Positions 9,064-18,598 of a DNA stretch of 37,179 nt are shown here, piece after piece. The first letter of the stretch is position 1. Each line of letters starts with the position of its first letter. Location: positions 1 through 37,179 of the forward strand of contig JASLLI010000006.1 of the NCBI GenBank assembly GCA_030747125.1, in the 5' to 3' direction. The DNA comes from Fidelibacterota bacterium (GTDB taxonomy: Bacteria; Fidelibacterota; Marinisomatia; SCGC-AAA003-L08; D37C17). The notes below the pieces were generated by a model. That model worked only from the letters and a program-made list of their open reading frames with translations, was not told where the DNA came from and made no database searches. A program made the translations under genes and the position numbers.

Positions 9064-9614
9064 CAGTCTTTTTCTTTATATTCCACAAGCAGCACAGCAT
9101 CCTCATTATCTTCTTCTTCCACATGTACATGTATATGTTCATTCACCGAAGTGGGATAGTTTTTCCCTATATAATCTGCACGGATGGGAAGCTCTCTATG
9201 TCCTCTGTCCACCAATACGCCTAATTGAATGGTAGCAGGCCGCCCATAAGCAAATACTTCATCCATAGCAGCCCGGATAGTTCGCCCGGTGTATAGTACA
9301 TCATCTATGAGTATAATATCCTTATCTGCAACTTCAAACAATATATTTGAAGCGCCCACTTTGGGAGAGCCTAAATTGGTTCGAAAATCATCCCGGTAAA
9401 AAGTGACATCCAGAGTACCCAGATTGATGGTATTGCCTGACAATTCTTCAATGAGTTTATGTAAGCGACGGGCAAGGTGGTCACCTCTGGTTCGAATTCC
9501 AATGAGAGCAATATTATCCAGGTCTTCATTGTGTTCAATAATTTCATGGGCAAGGCGTATGAGGCTGCGCTCAACTTCTCTCTTGCCGGAAAGTTTAGCT
9601 TTGATTTTATCCAT
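9063..9614 (-). CDS. pyrR: Bifunctional pyr operon regulator / uracil phosphoribosyltransferase
   Basis: PyrR is a PRTase-fold protein that binds pyr mRNA when UMP/UTP is high and often has uracil phosphoribosyltransferase activity. The PRPP-binding motif 'DIILIDDVLYTGRT' is at residues 99-112, and the family's 'DVTFYRDDF' is at 69-77. Length is 183 aa, normal. It heads the pyrR-pyrB-pyrC operon. No clear Shine-Dalgarno precedes the ATG, which makes the structured leader (9663-9681) more interesting. The divergent lptF/G-type gene starts about 170 nt away. Confidence 0.96.
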   Translation of the reverse strand: MDKIKAKLSGKREVERSLIRLAHEIIEHNEDLDNIALIGIRTRGDHLARRLHKLIEELSGNTINLGTLDVTFYRDDFRTNLGSPKVGASNILFEVADKDIILIDDVLYTGRTIRAAMDEVFAYGRPATIQLGVLVDRGHRELPIRADYIGKNYPTSVNEHIHVHVEEEDNEDAVLLVEYKEKD

Positions 9615-9662
9615 AATTATTGGGGTGGAATTTCCTGCTGCTACAGTGAGGAGGGCTTCCTT

Positions 9663-9681
9663 TTCCGCCTCCCGGACAGAA
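9663..9681 (-). promoter_or_regulatory. Possible PyrR-binding loop in pyrR leader
   Basis: On the minus strand TTCTGTC and GGCGGAA form a 7-bp stem closing the loop CGGGA. The known PyrR site has ARUC / CNGNGA hexaloop / GGYU. Here UGUC / CGGGA / GGCG preserves the loop C, G and A and the stem pairing, but the loop is one base short. The 3' arm overlaps GGAGGC, which can pair instead with GCCCTCC just downstream, so a switch is possible. No U-run terminator follows, so any control may act on translation. A TATAAA at 9711-9706 could be the -10 box. Confidence 0.4.
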
Positions 9682-9786
9682 TTAAAGGAAATTCGCAGAG
9701 GTTAATTTATACCCTTTTACTTCTGATTAAAAAAAGGATTCCACTTTTATTCTGCACATTTGATTCACTTCCTTCTAATTTTACCC

Positions 9787-10872
9787 ATGCATAAATTAAT
9801 GGATAAATACATCCTTACCCTATTCAGCAGTAAAGCCGTCATGGCCCTGCTGGGGTTTATCATCATCTTTCTATTGGTGGATATCTTTGACCATTTGGAT
9901 CACATTATGGATTCTACTATGCCGCGTATTGCGATCATCCAATATTATTATCATTCTGTTCCCTGGTATGCCAGTATCGGTCTGCCTATGTCTCTGTTAT
10001 TAGCAACAGTTTTCACTATGGGCATTCTGCAGAAAAACCATGAACTCAGTGCTTTAAAAGCATCTGGAATATCTGTTAATAGATTAAGCATTCCCCTGCT
10101 TCTTATCGGGATTCTTTCCAGCATTTTTTCCTTTTATTTTGATAATCTGTTTGTAACAGATCATATGGAGAAACGATATGAATTGGGTTCAAAATACAAT
10201 TTGGTAAGTTCCCGATCAAATAAAATTAAAAAGAAGGATATTTTCCGGCAGGAATCACAGGATAAAGTATTGGGAATACAAAGGTACAATTTCAGAAACC
10301 AAACCGCTCATGGAATTTCCATTCAGAATTTTCAATTTGGTGAACTTGCCTCTCGACTTGATGCACCTATCATGCGTTGGAATACGGAAAATGAAAACTG
10401 GCTGCTTCAGCAATACTATACTCGCGACTGGGATGAGGATTCCCTCCATTTTCAGGAATCAAAACAGGATACAGTTTTACAATTGAATTTTACTCCAACT
10501 GATTTAACCCAATCCACAGTTAAACCTGAAGAAATGAATTATTGGGAATTAAAACAATTTGTTGAAAAATTAGAATATTACGGTGTTAAAGATCCCCGAT
10601 GGGCTGTTAATATGCATTTTAAAACTGCCTTTGCCTGTACCAGTTTTCTCATGATGCTTTTTGGTATATCTCTTTCTATCCGAAAGCCCCGCAGCAGTCT
10701 AGCAGTGGGTATTGGAGTCTCTGTTTTTGTTATTTTTTTATATTATGTGGGAATAAAAACAGGGCAGTCTCTGGGCTATAAAGGAACCCTTCCCCCTCTA
10801 TGGTCTGTTTGGCTGCCAAACTTTATTTTTTTCTGCATTGGTGCTATCATGTTCAAACGCACCCGTACCTGA
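9787..10872 (+). CDS. LptF/LptG family lipopolysaccharide export permease (YjgP/YjgQ)
   Basis: LptF and LptG are the inner-membrane permeases of the Lpt complex that moves LPS to the outer membrane. This protein (361 aa from the ATG at 9787) has the family layout. An N-terminal helix pair comes first ('MALLGFIIIFLLVDIFD', then 'YASIGLPMSLLLATVF') with the conserved 'HELSALKASGIS' cytosolic loop. A periplasmic beta-rich domain spans about residues 120-260, and C-terminal helices include 'FFCIGAIMF'. F and G cannot be told apart from this sequence alone. No Shine-Dalgarno is visible; an ATG at 9799 is also possible. It converges with the next gene, stops only 4 nt apart. Confidence 0.88.
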   Translation: MHKLMDKYILTLFSSKAVMALLGFIIIFLLVDIFDHLDHIMDSTMPRIAIIQYYYHSVPWYASIGLPMSLLLATVFTMGILQKNHELSALKASGISVNRLSIPLLLIGILSSIFSFYFDNLFVTDHMEKRYELGSKYNLVSSRSNKIKKKDIFRQESQDKVLGIQRYNFRNQTAHGISIQNFQFGELASRLDAPIMRWNTENENWLLQQYYTRDWDEDSLHFQESKQDTVLQLNFTPTDLTQSTVKPEEMNYWELKQFVEKLEYYGVKDPRWAVNMHFKTAFACTSFLMMLFGISLSIRKPRSSLAVGIGVSVFVIFLYYVGIKTGQSLGYKGTLPPLWSVWLPNFIFFCIGAIMFKRTRT

Positions 10873-10876
10873 CCTT

Positions 10877-12376
10877 CTACCTCTGCCATACAAGTCCCAT
10901 TGCCACATTAAATCCTTTTGCTTCATTTAATGAAAAGCCACCATGAAAGGCAACGGCCGTATCCCAACGGAAATTTCCTATTTTGATACCATACCCCAGA
11001 CTCATGGATTTTTCGGTAAAACCGCCAAAGCTGTAACCGATTCTTATAGTGGCTGGTTTAAATTTCATAAGCTCTGCACCAAGTGACATCCTCCAAGATG
11101 AACTTGATCCCCTCCGATTTGAAAACCCTGTTACCAGATCGCCAGCAAGAAGCCCGTATTCTTCAATGTTTTTAGAAACTCCCAATCTTAAATACATGGG
11201 TTGGCGGGTGGTAAAGGGGTTTTCTGCACCAGATGCAAAATCATAGTAGCTTGGAGCTTCTTTTTCCACATCATTTTCCCCTATAAGATCATTCAAACTG
11301 TATTTACCTCCGGAGGGTAATAGATAGGCATTTTCATTTAGCTGTACCAAATAAGAGGAGTCCTCATTGGAGAAATTTACCATTTCCATATCCGTTACTG
11401 ATATGACCTTGTAGGTCTCAAGATAAATTAGGGGATCAATGGTTTCTTCTGTAAAGGATAAAGCTGTAACTGAGTCCATCACAATACTCATTAACATAAA
11501 CTCATTTGGGCGCAGGTACCAGTCTCCTGCTGCAGATAATGAATTTTCAAGTGAACTACGCATAATATGATCCTGCGTCCATGTAACGGTTCCTAATAAA
11601 TTAATTACAGAGATGCCAGCCTGAATCCCTGAGGCAGATTCCTTAGTGGTAAATCCCACATCCAAACCAAGCCCTGAACCTCCCACTGCCTGCTGAATTA
11701 GATATTGGTTCTTCCCTGTAAATCCGGAAACATCTGTGGTGAGATATGGAGTGTTCACAGACTCCAATCCCATATAAAAGAGCCCTAAAATATATTTGAG
11801 GGTAACTCCGGCAGAGAATTTGGAAAACTGATGTCCGTAAGATACACCTGATTCAAGGGTCTGAATGATGAACTGATCCATATCCAGGGATATATTTTTC
11901 CCGAAGGGGTTACCAAATAAAAGGAAGTCAACAAAGCCATCAGGAAGTCCAATATCAATATTTGAGCTGAGTTGAGTTGTAAAAGCAATGCGTCGCGTTG
12001 AAAAGTTAATGAGGGGAAAAGGTAATTCAATAGTCTGCATAATGCGTAGTCCATTACCACCAAACAAATCATAAAACTGAGATTTGGGAAAGTAATTATA
12101 TGCCAGAGAATCTTCCAGATGCACTCCGGTTATGGTGTTATAATTTGCCAGAGAGAAAAAATTATTGCTTAGTCCTAATGAGAAATTCATCAAATTTAGG
12201 GAGGGTCGTTTATAAACCCCTAAGTTTGCAGGATTAATTCCAACACAACGATACCCCTGTGCAAGTGTAGTGTATGCACCGCTTAAACCTGCCATACGGG
12301 CATCTGTATTTGCCTGGGCTGTGAGTGGACTGATTCCAAGGAAAAGTGAAAAAAATATGAGCAGAAAATTTCTCAA
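10877..12376 (-). CDS. Predicted outer-membrane beta-barrel protein (PorV/FadL-like, possibly DUF5723)
   Basis: This 499-aa protein has a clean signal peptide (cleavage after 'LTAQA', about residue 22) and then 'ARMAGLSGAYTTLAQGYRCVGINPANLG'. That pattern of a glycine-rich opening plus 'NPANL' is shared by PorV/PorQ and FadL-type barrels of the FCB group. The rest alternates polar and hydrophobic residues as a barrel would, ending in an aromatic-containing strand ('GLVWQR'). The start is a TTG at 12376 sharing TTGA with the stop of the upstream lipoprotein. The two are co-translated and probably act together at the outer membrane. The substrate is unknown. Confidence 0.65.
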   Translation of the reverse strand: MRNFLLIFFSLFLGISPLTAQANTDARMAGLSGAYTTLAQGYRCVGINPANLGVYKRPSLNLMNFSLGLSNNFFSLANYNTITGVHLEDSLAYNYFPKSQFYDLFGGNGLRIMQTIELPFPLINFSTRRIAFTTQLSSNIDIGLPDGFVDFLLFGNPFGKNISLDMDQFIIQTLESGVSYGHQFSKFSAGVTLKYILGLFYMGLESVNTPYLTTDVSGFTGKNQYLIQQAVGGSGLGLDVGFTTKESASGIQAGISVINLLGTVTWTQDHIMRSSLENSLSAAGDWYLRPNEFMLMSIVMDSVTALSFTEETIDPLIYLETYKVISVTDMEMVNFSNEDSSYLVQLNENAYLLPSGGKYSLNDLIGENDVEKEAPSYYDFASGAENPFTTRQPMYLRLGVSKNIEEYGLLAGDLVTGFSNRRGSSSSWRMSLGAELMKFKPATIRIGYSFGGFTEKSMSLGYGIKIGNFRWDTAVAFHGGFSLNEAKGFNVAMGLVWQR

Positions 12377-15084
12377 GGGCCTGAAGTGGTAATGATGAGT
12401 GTATCTCTTTCTCTCCCCAATCCACCTGTATCTAATGTGAGAGTTAAGTATGCCTGTACTCCAATGGTATTAGTGGTCTGGAAAGTAAGTGGTATATATG
12501 AAGTGTCATTTTCAGTTGCAGACTGAATTGGACTTCCATCAAAAGTAATCATAGGAATATTGTAGCGGTTTTCCTCAGTAAAGAGCCAATTCATACGAGT
12601 GGTATCAATGGATACATTTGAATTATATACTTCAGGGAATTCAGGATTTACAAATCCTAAATGATAATCAATAGAGTCTGTTGCAGGAAAGCCTAATTCA
12701 AACATGCGTCCTATAAAAAACTGTAAGCTGTCCTCTTTAAAAAATTTCACCTCCAATGCCTTTCTGTATTTACCTGCTGAGTCAATAGCAGTAAAATAGA
12801 CTGAATCAATTACCTCAGATAGTTCCGGTCTCAAAGTATCCCATACGGTAGTGTCAAAATAGTATCCGTAATTTTCCATTTGATAACTACGGTTGGATTC
12901 CCAACTGCCTGTAATGAGTGAGTCTAGGAAAAGGGGAAAAACGGTACTGTCTGATATAAGGAGAGATAAATTCCCTCCCAGTGGCGAACGGTTTGTAATG
13001 GTAACATTAAGAGCCGCTTCTACCAACGCAGAGTCAATCTGCCCAGAAGTTGAAGGATCCATTGGAGCCATGGAACTTACCTCAGCAGGGATAATGGTCA
13101 TGGGGTTTTTAAATACAAAAGCAAGAGGTGCAATTAAAGTAAATGTACCCCATATTTGAGAGCCTGGCGCTAAAACTCCCGGTCCATCAATGACAACTCC
13201 TCCTCCAATTCCTATATTCTCCGGTGCAAAATTCATTAAATCTACAATGCTGGCAGTCCCCGGTGAATTATTCAGGCTGTCAATTAGAGTCATGGAAGCT
13301 TCTTCCGCATCAGGGCTGCAATAATATTGGGTAATTTGAAAATCTTTATTGATTTTGATTAAGGTTCGTGCAGTATCTCCGGTGGTGGAGAATTGACAGT
13401 TATAATTATACTTATAAGGAGCTCCTATTTCAGTACTGATGGTTACTTTTTGTGTATCGGTTACACCTGTCTTTGAACCTAACATTTCCATATCCAGACC
13501 AACTGGCACTCCGATTTCATTGAAGAATTCAATTTCCATGATGATGTCGTAAAATTCAAATCCTGAAAAACCGTCAGGAATTCCCTCTATGGGGGGGCTT
13601 TCAATAGCAGGGAAAGGCAGGCTGTCTGTAACAGCTGCAATATATTCCAACCGCATATTAGTTACATCAATGGTATTTATTTTTGGTACGCCAATCTTAA
13701 TGGAATCATTCTCCACATTGATAGTGTATTCTCCTGAAGCAATATCTACCTCATAGCCAATTTCGATAGATTTTACCGGTTCTTCTGAAGTTGAGCCATA
13801 AGCAAGGAATTTATCACTGATGGATATGGTGGTATCCAGAGTGGTACCTGGAGAGATCGTAAAGGGTAAGATGAGAGAATCAGTTAATTGGATGGAATCA
13901 ATACCCAGAGAATCATAATCAAAGATATTCTTATAGCTCATTTTCATAAGGAGGTCTGCGATAAATCCATTGGTGATATTAAATTTAAACTGGTTGGGGT
14001 AGGTTTCTGTATAGTTCGCAAATTTTGCACGGGTAATAGAGATACCTTCCATAGCAGGGATATCAATGGCTAAAGGCTCTGAGGACGGTGCTTCAATATT
14101 TACATCTGCCACCACAGACCCGATCTTATCAAAGGTTGCAGAGAAATTAATTTTTAAGTTTTCTGTTTTACTTTTATCTACGGTCCATCCATTATATTGT
14201 GTGCATGTCCCCCCTAATAATGTACATGCTGTATTACAATCAGATTCTATTAAATATCCTAAACCTCCTACACTACATTCATATCCGATACAATCATGTG
14301 ATTCATCTAAAATTTTTATTTCAGCAAAATAATTTATCGATTCTGAAATTACAATCTGACTTGGTGCAGTATTTGTAATCAAAATATTTTTATTTTCTGT
14401 ACTATATGGAGAAATCTTTGTTTCACCTGAAAAATCAGCCTTATATAAAGTTGATTCATTATTGATTAAAGTAAAAATTACAGATATTGGAACCGCAAAT
14501 TCATTTGAAACATCCATATTCCAAATACCCTCCGTTACATTTATACTCTTTATGGAAACAGATTCATTGGAGTCAAATGAAATCGGTAATTCAATACTTC
14601 CTTGCATCAAATCAGAAGCAGCATCTATTATAGACTGTACACTTTCAATTTGTGTTTCAGGGAAGCAATCAAAAGTATTAAATAATCCTGCATCATCTTT
14701 AACTTCAATTGGAATTTCTGGTAAGGCAATATTAGATTCAACTTTTATTCCTATATCACTCATACCAATATCCGGAGCATCCAATCCGCCTGTGGACATA
14801 TCAATATTAAATGTCTCATCGGGAATTCCATTTGCAGGCAATGAATCTCCAAAAACAATTTGAATCATATTGCTGACGGAATCTGAAAACAGCATACTGC
14901 TATCTACCATGACGGAAAAACTGTACTCCGTGTTGATTAATGGGAAAGATAAAGGAAGATACCAAGTTGGAGTCTCCCATTTATTTGGAGATTCAAATTC
15001 ACATCCCAAATGGAAAAGTGCCAGAAATAAAAAAAGAGTAGAAACTACTCTTTTTTTATGTATTATTTTTCTCTTTCTGTTCAA
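12373..15084 (-). CDS. Large secreted lipoprotein, function unknown
   Basis: The 903-aa product starts with a basic n-region, a hydrophobic stretch and a lipobox ending at C28 ('LFHLGC'), so it is a predicted lipoprotein. The body is beta-rich, Ser/Thr/Asp-rich and resembles stacked Ig-like modules, but I cannot name a family. A cysteine cluster (C265, C270, C283, C287, C294) interrupts the otherwise Cys-poor chain. The start is a TTG at 15084 with no strong ribosome site; no other start would keep a full signal peptide. Oddly, a perfect 13-bp intrinsic terminator (15029-15057) lies inside codons 10-19. Coupled by a TTGA overlap to the barrel gene downstream, it may be its surface partner. 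Confidence 0.65.
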   Translation of the reverse strand: MNRKRKIIHKKRVVSTLFLFLALFHLGCEFESPNKWETPTWYLPLSFPLINTEYSFSVMVDSSMLFSDSVSNMIQIVFGDSLPANGIPDETFNIDMSTGGLDAPDIGMSDIGIKVESNIALPEIPIEVKDDAGLFNTFDCFPETQIESVQSIIDAASDLMQGSIELPISFDSNESVSIKSINVTEGIWNMDVSNEFAVPISVIFTLINNESTLYKADFSGETKISPYSTENKNILITNTAPSQIVISESINYFAEIKILDESHDCIGYECSVGGLGYLIESDCNTACTLLGGTCTQYNGWTVDKSKTENLKINFSATFDKIGSVVADVNIEAPSSEPLAIDIPAMEGISITRAKFANYTETYPNQFKFNITNGFIADLLMKMSYKNIFDYDSLGIDSIQLTDSLILPFTISPGTTLDTTISISDKFLAYGSTSEEPVKSIEIGYEVDIASGEYTINVENDSIKIGVPKINTIDVTNMRLEYIAAVTDSLPFPAIESPPIEGIPDGFSGFEFYDIIMEIEFFNEIGVPVGLDMEMLGSKTGVTDTQKVTISTEIGAPYKYNYNCQFSTTGDTARTLIKINKDFQITQYYCSPDAEEASMTLIDSLNNSPGTASIVDLMNFAPENIGIGGGVVIDGPGVLAPGSQIWGTFTLIAPLAFVFKNPMTIIPAEVSSMAPMDPSTSGQIDSALVEAALNVTITNRSPLGGNLSLLISDSTVFPLFLDSLITGSWESNRSYQMENYGYYFDTTVWDTLRPELSEVIDSVYFTAIDSAGKYRKALEVKFFKEDSLQFFIGRMFELGFPATDSIDYHLGFVNPEFPEVYNSNVSIDTTRMNWLFTEENRYNIPMITFDGSPIQSATENDTSYIPLTFQTTNTIGVQAYLTLTLDTGGLGRERDTLIITTSGP
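15029..15057 (-). terminator. Intrinsic terminator of the met operon, inside the next gene's signal-peptide codons
   Basis: AAAAAAAGAGTAG and CTACTCTTTTTTT form a perfect 13-bp inverted repeat with a 3-nt loop, and T-runs lie on both strands. On the minus strand it follows the ahcY stop by 40 nt and fits a terminator for metH-metF-metK-ahcY. It overlaps codons 10-19 of the lipoprotein gene read in the same direction. Confidence 0.75.
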
Positions 15085-15096
15085 ACTTCGCTGATA

Positions 15097-16428
15097 TTAA
15101 TATCTATATCCTTTTGGTTTGAACGGACCTTGCTTTGAAATACCCAGGTAATTAGATTGGTGATTTGTCATTTCGGTGAGGTGAACACCCAAATGGTCTA
15201 AATGCAGTCTTGCTACTTCTTCGTCTAACTCAAGAGGTAGCACCTGTACACCTTCTTCCACTTTTCCTTCCCAAAGTGCAATTTGTGCCAACACCTGATT
15301 TGTAAAAGAAGTGGACATAACAAAGGAGGAATGCCCTGTGGCATTTCCAAGGTTCACTAAACGGCCTCTGGATAACAAAATGATAGAATGCCCATCAGGA
15401 AATTCGAATCTGTCAACCTGAGGTTTGATATTAAACTCCTTAACTTCCGTGGAGTTTTCTAAATAGGCTACTTCAATTTCATCATCAAAATGTCCAATAT
15501 TACAGCAGATGGCATTGTTCTTCATCTTTTCCATGTGAGAGCCCATAATAATATCTGTATTGCCGGTGGCAGTGACGAAAATATCACCCCATTCACATGC
15601 TTCATCCATGGTCACTACAGAAAATCCTTCCATAGCAGCCTGAAGAGCACAGATTGGGTCAATTTCTGTAACAAATACCTGAGCGCCATAGCCCCGCATT
15701 GATTGAGCACATCCCTTGCCTACATCACCAAAACCACAAACCACTACTTTTTTACCAGCCAGCATTACATCGGTTGCTCTTTTAATTCCGTCAGCAAGCG
15801 ATTCACGACAACCATATTTGTTGTCAAACTTAGACTTGGTGACTGAATCATTTACATTAATGGCGGGAAAAGGAAGATTACCTTCTTTGGAGAGCTGATA
15901 TAAGCGCTGTACACCTGTAGTAGTTTCTTCAGAAACTCCCTTAATTTCAGAGATCATTTCCGGATATTTTTCCAATACAACTTTGGTAAGGTCGCCACCG
16001 TCATCCAATAGAATGTTTGGATATTTTCCACCGGGGAATTTAAGTGTTTCTTCAATGCACCACCAGAATTCCTCCTCGGTTTCCCCTTTCCAGGCAAAGA
16101 CAGCATAGCCAGCATCAGCAATAGCTGCAGCAGCATGGTCCTGCGTGGAAAAAATATTGCAGGAAGACCAGCGGACTTCTGCTCCTAATTCAATAAGGGT
16201 TTCAATTAACACAGCAGATTGGATGGTCATGTGAATACATCCCGCAATTCTGGCACCTTTTAATGGTTTAGTTTCACCGTACTGTCTCCGAAGTGCCATT
16301 AATCCGGGCATTTCGACTTCAGCCAATCTGATTTCTTTACGCCCGAATTCAGCTAGACTAATGTCTGCAACTTTAAAGTCCTTAGTTAATTCTTGCGTTT
16401 CTGCTTCTAAAGTCATGTTATCCAACAC
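15097..16428 (-). CDS. ahcY: Adenosylhomocysteinase
   Basis: AhcY hydrolyses S-adenosylhomocysteine to homocysteine and adenosine, removing the inhibitor left by SAM-dependent methylation. '[21 protein letters not shown]' holds the active-site Lys and Asp, '[14 protein letters not shown]' is the NAD-binding glycine loop, and the C-terminus '[10 protein letters not shown]' is the conserved NAD-capping tail. Length is 443 aa. Start choice is open. GTG at 16428, TTG at 16425 (6 nt from a GGAGG inside metK, the best spacing) and ATG at 16416 are all in frame. It overlaps the 3' end of metK and is last in the operon. Confidence 0.96.
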   Translation of the reverse strand: MLDNMTLEAETQELTKDFKVADISLAEFGRKEIRLAEVEMPGLMALRRQYGETKPLKGARIAGCIHMTIQSAVLIETLIELGAEVRWSSCNIFSTQDHAAAAIADAGYAVFAWKGETEEEFWWCIEETLKFPGGKYPNILLDDGGDLTKVVLEKYPEMISEIKGVSEETTTGVQRLYQLSKEGNLPFPAINVNDSVTKSKFDNKYGCRESLADGIKRATDVMLAGKKVVVCGFGDVGKGCAQSMRGYGAQVFVTEIDPICALQAAMEGFSVVTMDEACEWGDIFVTATGNTDIIMGSHMEKMKNNAICCNIGHFDDEIEVAYLENSTEVKEFNIKPQVDRFEFPDGHSIILLSRGRLVNLGNATGHSSFVMSTSFTNQVLAQIALWEGKVEEGVQVLPLELDEEVARLHLDHLGVHLTEMTNHQSNYLGISKQGPFKPKGYRY

Positions 16429-17608
16429 TGACCTCCATTCCTAATTCTTGTTTTAAGGTTTCTACTTTGTCTGTTTTTTCCCATGGAAATTCATCTCTTC
16501 CAAAATGCCCATAGGCTCCTAAATTGCTGTAGATAGCTCTCTTCAGATTGAGACCATTGATAATTCCGGAAGGTTTCAGATTAAACACCTTCCTCACACA
16601 ATTTACCAATTCCTCTTCTGAAATTACCCCTGTTCCAAAAGTATTCACAGATACAGACACAGGTTCTGCAACTCCAATACTATAAGCCAATTGAACTTCA
16701 CACCGTTCGGCTAAATCTGCTGCTACGATATTTTTTGCAACATAGCGAGCCATATAACTGGCTGATCTATCCACCTTACTGGGGTCTTTACCTGAAAATG
16801 CTCCACCACCATGCCTGGCATAACCGCCATAAGTATCTACAATGATTTTTCTCCCTGTTAAGCCTGTATCTGCCTCCGGTCCACCCAATACAAATCTGCC
16901 GGTGCCATTAACAATAAAGTTATCTTCGTAGGAAATATTGTAATTTTCCAATACAGGTATGATAACTTTATTTATTACTTCTTCAGAAATATAGGAATGT
17001 TCGGCAGTTTCGGAACCTTTTACATCTATCATTCCATCATGCTGAGTAGCAATAACTACTTTAGAAATACCCACTGGTTTAAAGCCATCGTACTCAACAG
17101 TAACCTGAGATTTACCATCCGGCTGTAACCATGACAGTGTTCCATTTTTCCGAAGTTCGGCTAATCTCTCAACCAATCGTTGTGACAATTGGATGGGTAG
17201 CGGCATAAGTTCGGGAGTTTCTTTACAGGCGAATCCAAACATGAGTCCTTGGTCACCTGCACCTTGTTCTCGGTCATTTTCCTCGTCAACACCTTGAGCT
17301 ATTTCGGGGCTTTGCTCATCTATATATAATTTTACTTCAACAGTATCAGCACAGAACCCTGATTCAGGATTATTATAACCAATGCGTTTAATAGTATCCC
17401 TTACAATTTGTTCGTAATCGGGATGATTCTCTGTTGATATTTCACCTGAGACTACAACCAGATTTGTAGTGGTAAGGGTTTCACAGGCGACTCTGCCGTT
17501 GGGATCATTTGCTAATATGGCATCCAGAATTGCATCTGAAATTTGATCACAGACTTTGTCAGGATGCCCCTCAGTAACTGATTCTGAAGTGAATAAGTAT
17601 TTGTTCAT
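16418..17608 (-). CDS. metK: S-adenosylmethionine synthase
   Basis: MetK makes SAM from methionine and ATP. The signatures '[12 protein letters not shown]' and '[16 protein letters not shown]' (P-loop-like) are intact, as is the N-terminal '[21 protein letters not shown]'. Length 396 aa is standard. It lies 42 nt after metF and overlaps ahcY by 11 nt, so product and next-step enzyme are co-expressed. No separate riboswitch fits into the 42-nt gap; control appears to come from the metH leader. Confidence 0.97.
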   Translation of the reverse strand: MNKYLFTSESVTEGHPDKVCDQISDAILDAILANDPNGRVACETLTTTNLVVVSGEISTENHPDYEQIVRDTIKRIGYNNPESGFCADTVEVKLYIDEQSPEIAQGVDEENDREQGAGDQGLMFGFACKETPELMPLPIQLSQRLVERLAELRKNGTLSWLQPDGKSQVTVEYDGFKPVGISKVVIATQHDGMIDVKGSETAEHSYISEEVINKVIIPVLENYNISYEDNFIVNGTGRFVLGGPEADTGLTGRKIIVDTYGGYARHGGGAFSGKDPSKVDRSASYMARYVAKNIVAADLAERCEVQLAYSIGVAEPVSVSVNTFGTGVISEEELVNCVRKVFNLKPSGIINGLNLKRAIYSNLGAYGHFGRDEFPWEKTDKVETLKQELGMEVSVG

Positions 17609-17650
17609 GTTCTTTTTGCTTTCCTATTTAGTCTAGTAATTTACGATGGT

Positions 17651-18598
17651 TTAGTTATTTAATGTCTTTAATACTTTAGTTACGGGACCTGCTCCGCTCA
17701 TGATATAAAAATGGATATTTTTTATACCCTTATTCAGTAGATCTTCACATTGTTTTATAGTCCAATTTATCCCAATATCTTTACAATGGTCAGGTGAGGC
17801 TTCAATTTCATCGGATAGCTCCGAAGGAATGTTTACATAGAAATTTTTAGGAATATTGGTGAGTTGTTTTGAATTACTAATAATTTTAAGTCCGGGAATT
17901 ATGGGAACTTCAATACCTGCTTCTCTACATTCCTTTTCAAAATTCAAAAACACCTCATTTTCAAAAAACATCTGGGTTACAATATAATCTGCGCCAGCGT
18001 CAACCTTTTGTTTTAAATGTTCAATATCCTTTTTGAGATTGGGTGCTTCAAAATGTTTTTCGGGATAACCTCCCACGCCTATACATAAGTCAACGGGATC
18101 TGGATTAATAATCTCATCCAAATACTTTCCAGCCCGAAGATCATCTAATTGGGATACCAAGTCAGATGCATATACATTCACTGATCTGCCGGAGCGTAAG
18201 GGCTTTTTATAATTTGTTTCATCACCACGCACTGCCAATATGTTATGAATTCCCAAATAATTCAGCTCAATTATTGCATCTTCCGTTTCCTCCCTAGTAA
18301 ATCCTCTACATAAGAGATGAGCAACAGTATCTATTTTGAATCGGTTTTGGATTATTCCGCAAATACTGATAGTCCCGGGTCTTTTCTTTCGGACTCTTCT
18401 CTTTACTTCACCATCGTTTCCTTCTTCATAATAGGCTTCTGCGGAATGACTGGTAACATCAATAAAGGGTGGACGAAATGGCTCTAAATCTTTTACGATA
18501 TCAATAATTTCCTGTGCAGATTTTCCTCGTTTGGGAGGTATGATTTCAAAGCTGAACAGTGGATTACTGGCTTGGTTAATATGCTCTATAACTTTCAA
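17651..18598 (-). CDS. metF: 5,10-methylenetetrahydrofolate reductase
   Basis: MetF reduces methylene-THF to methyl-THF, the methyl donor for MetH. The 315-aa TIM-barrel flavoprotein starts with '[12 protein letters not shown]', carrying the catalytic Glu, and contains 'ILAVRGDE' and '[13 protein letters not shown]'. The start is a TTG at 18598 forming a TTGA overlap with the metH stop (4 nt), so the two are translationally coupled. Placement between metH and metK fits its role. Confidence 0.95.
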   Translation of the reverse strand: MKVIEHINQASNPLFSFEIIPPKRGKSAQEIIDIVKDLEPFRPPFIDVTSHSAEAYYEEGNDGEVKRRVRKKRPGTISICGIIQNRFKIDTVAHLLCRGFTREETEDAIIELNYLGIHNILAVRGDETNYKKPLRSGRSVNVYASDLVSQLDDLRAGKYLDEIINPDPVDLCIGVGGYPEKHFEAPNLKKDIEHLKQKVDAGADYIVTQMFFENEVFLNFEKECREAGIEVPIIPGLKIISNSKQLTNIPKNFYVNIPSELSDEIEASPDHCKDIGINWTIKQCEDLLNKGIKNIHFYIMSGAGPVTKVLKTLNN

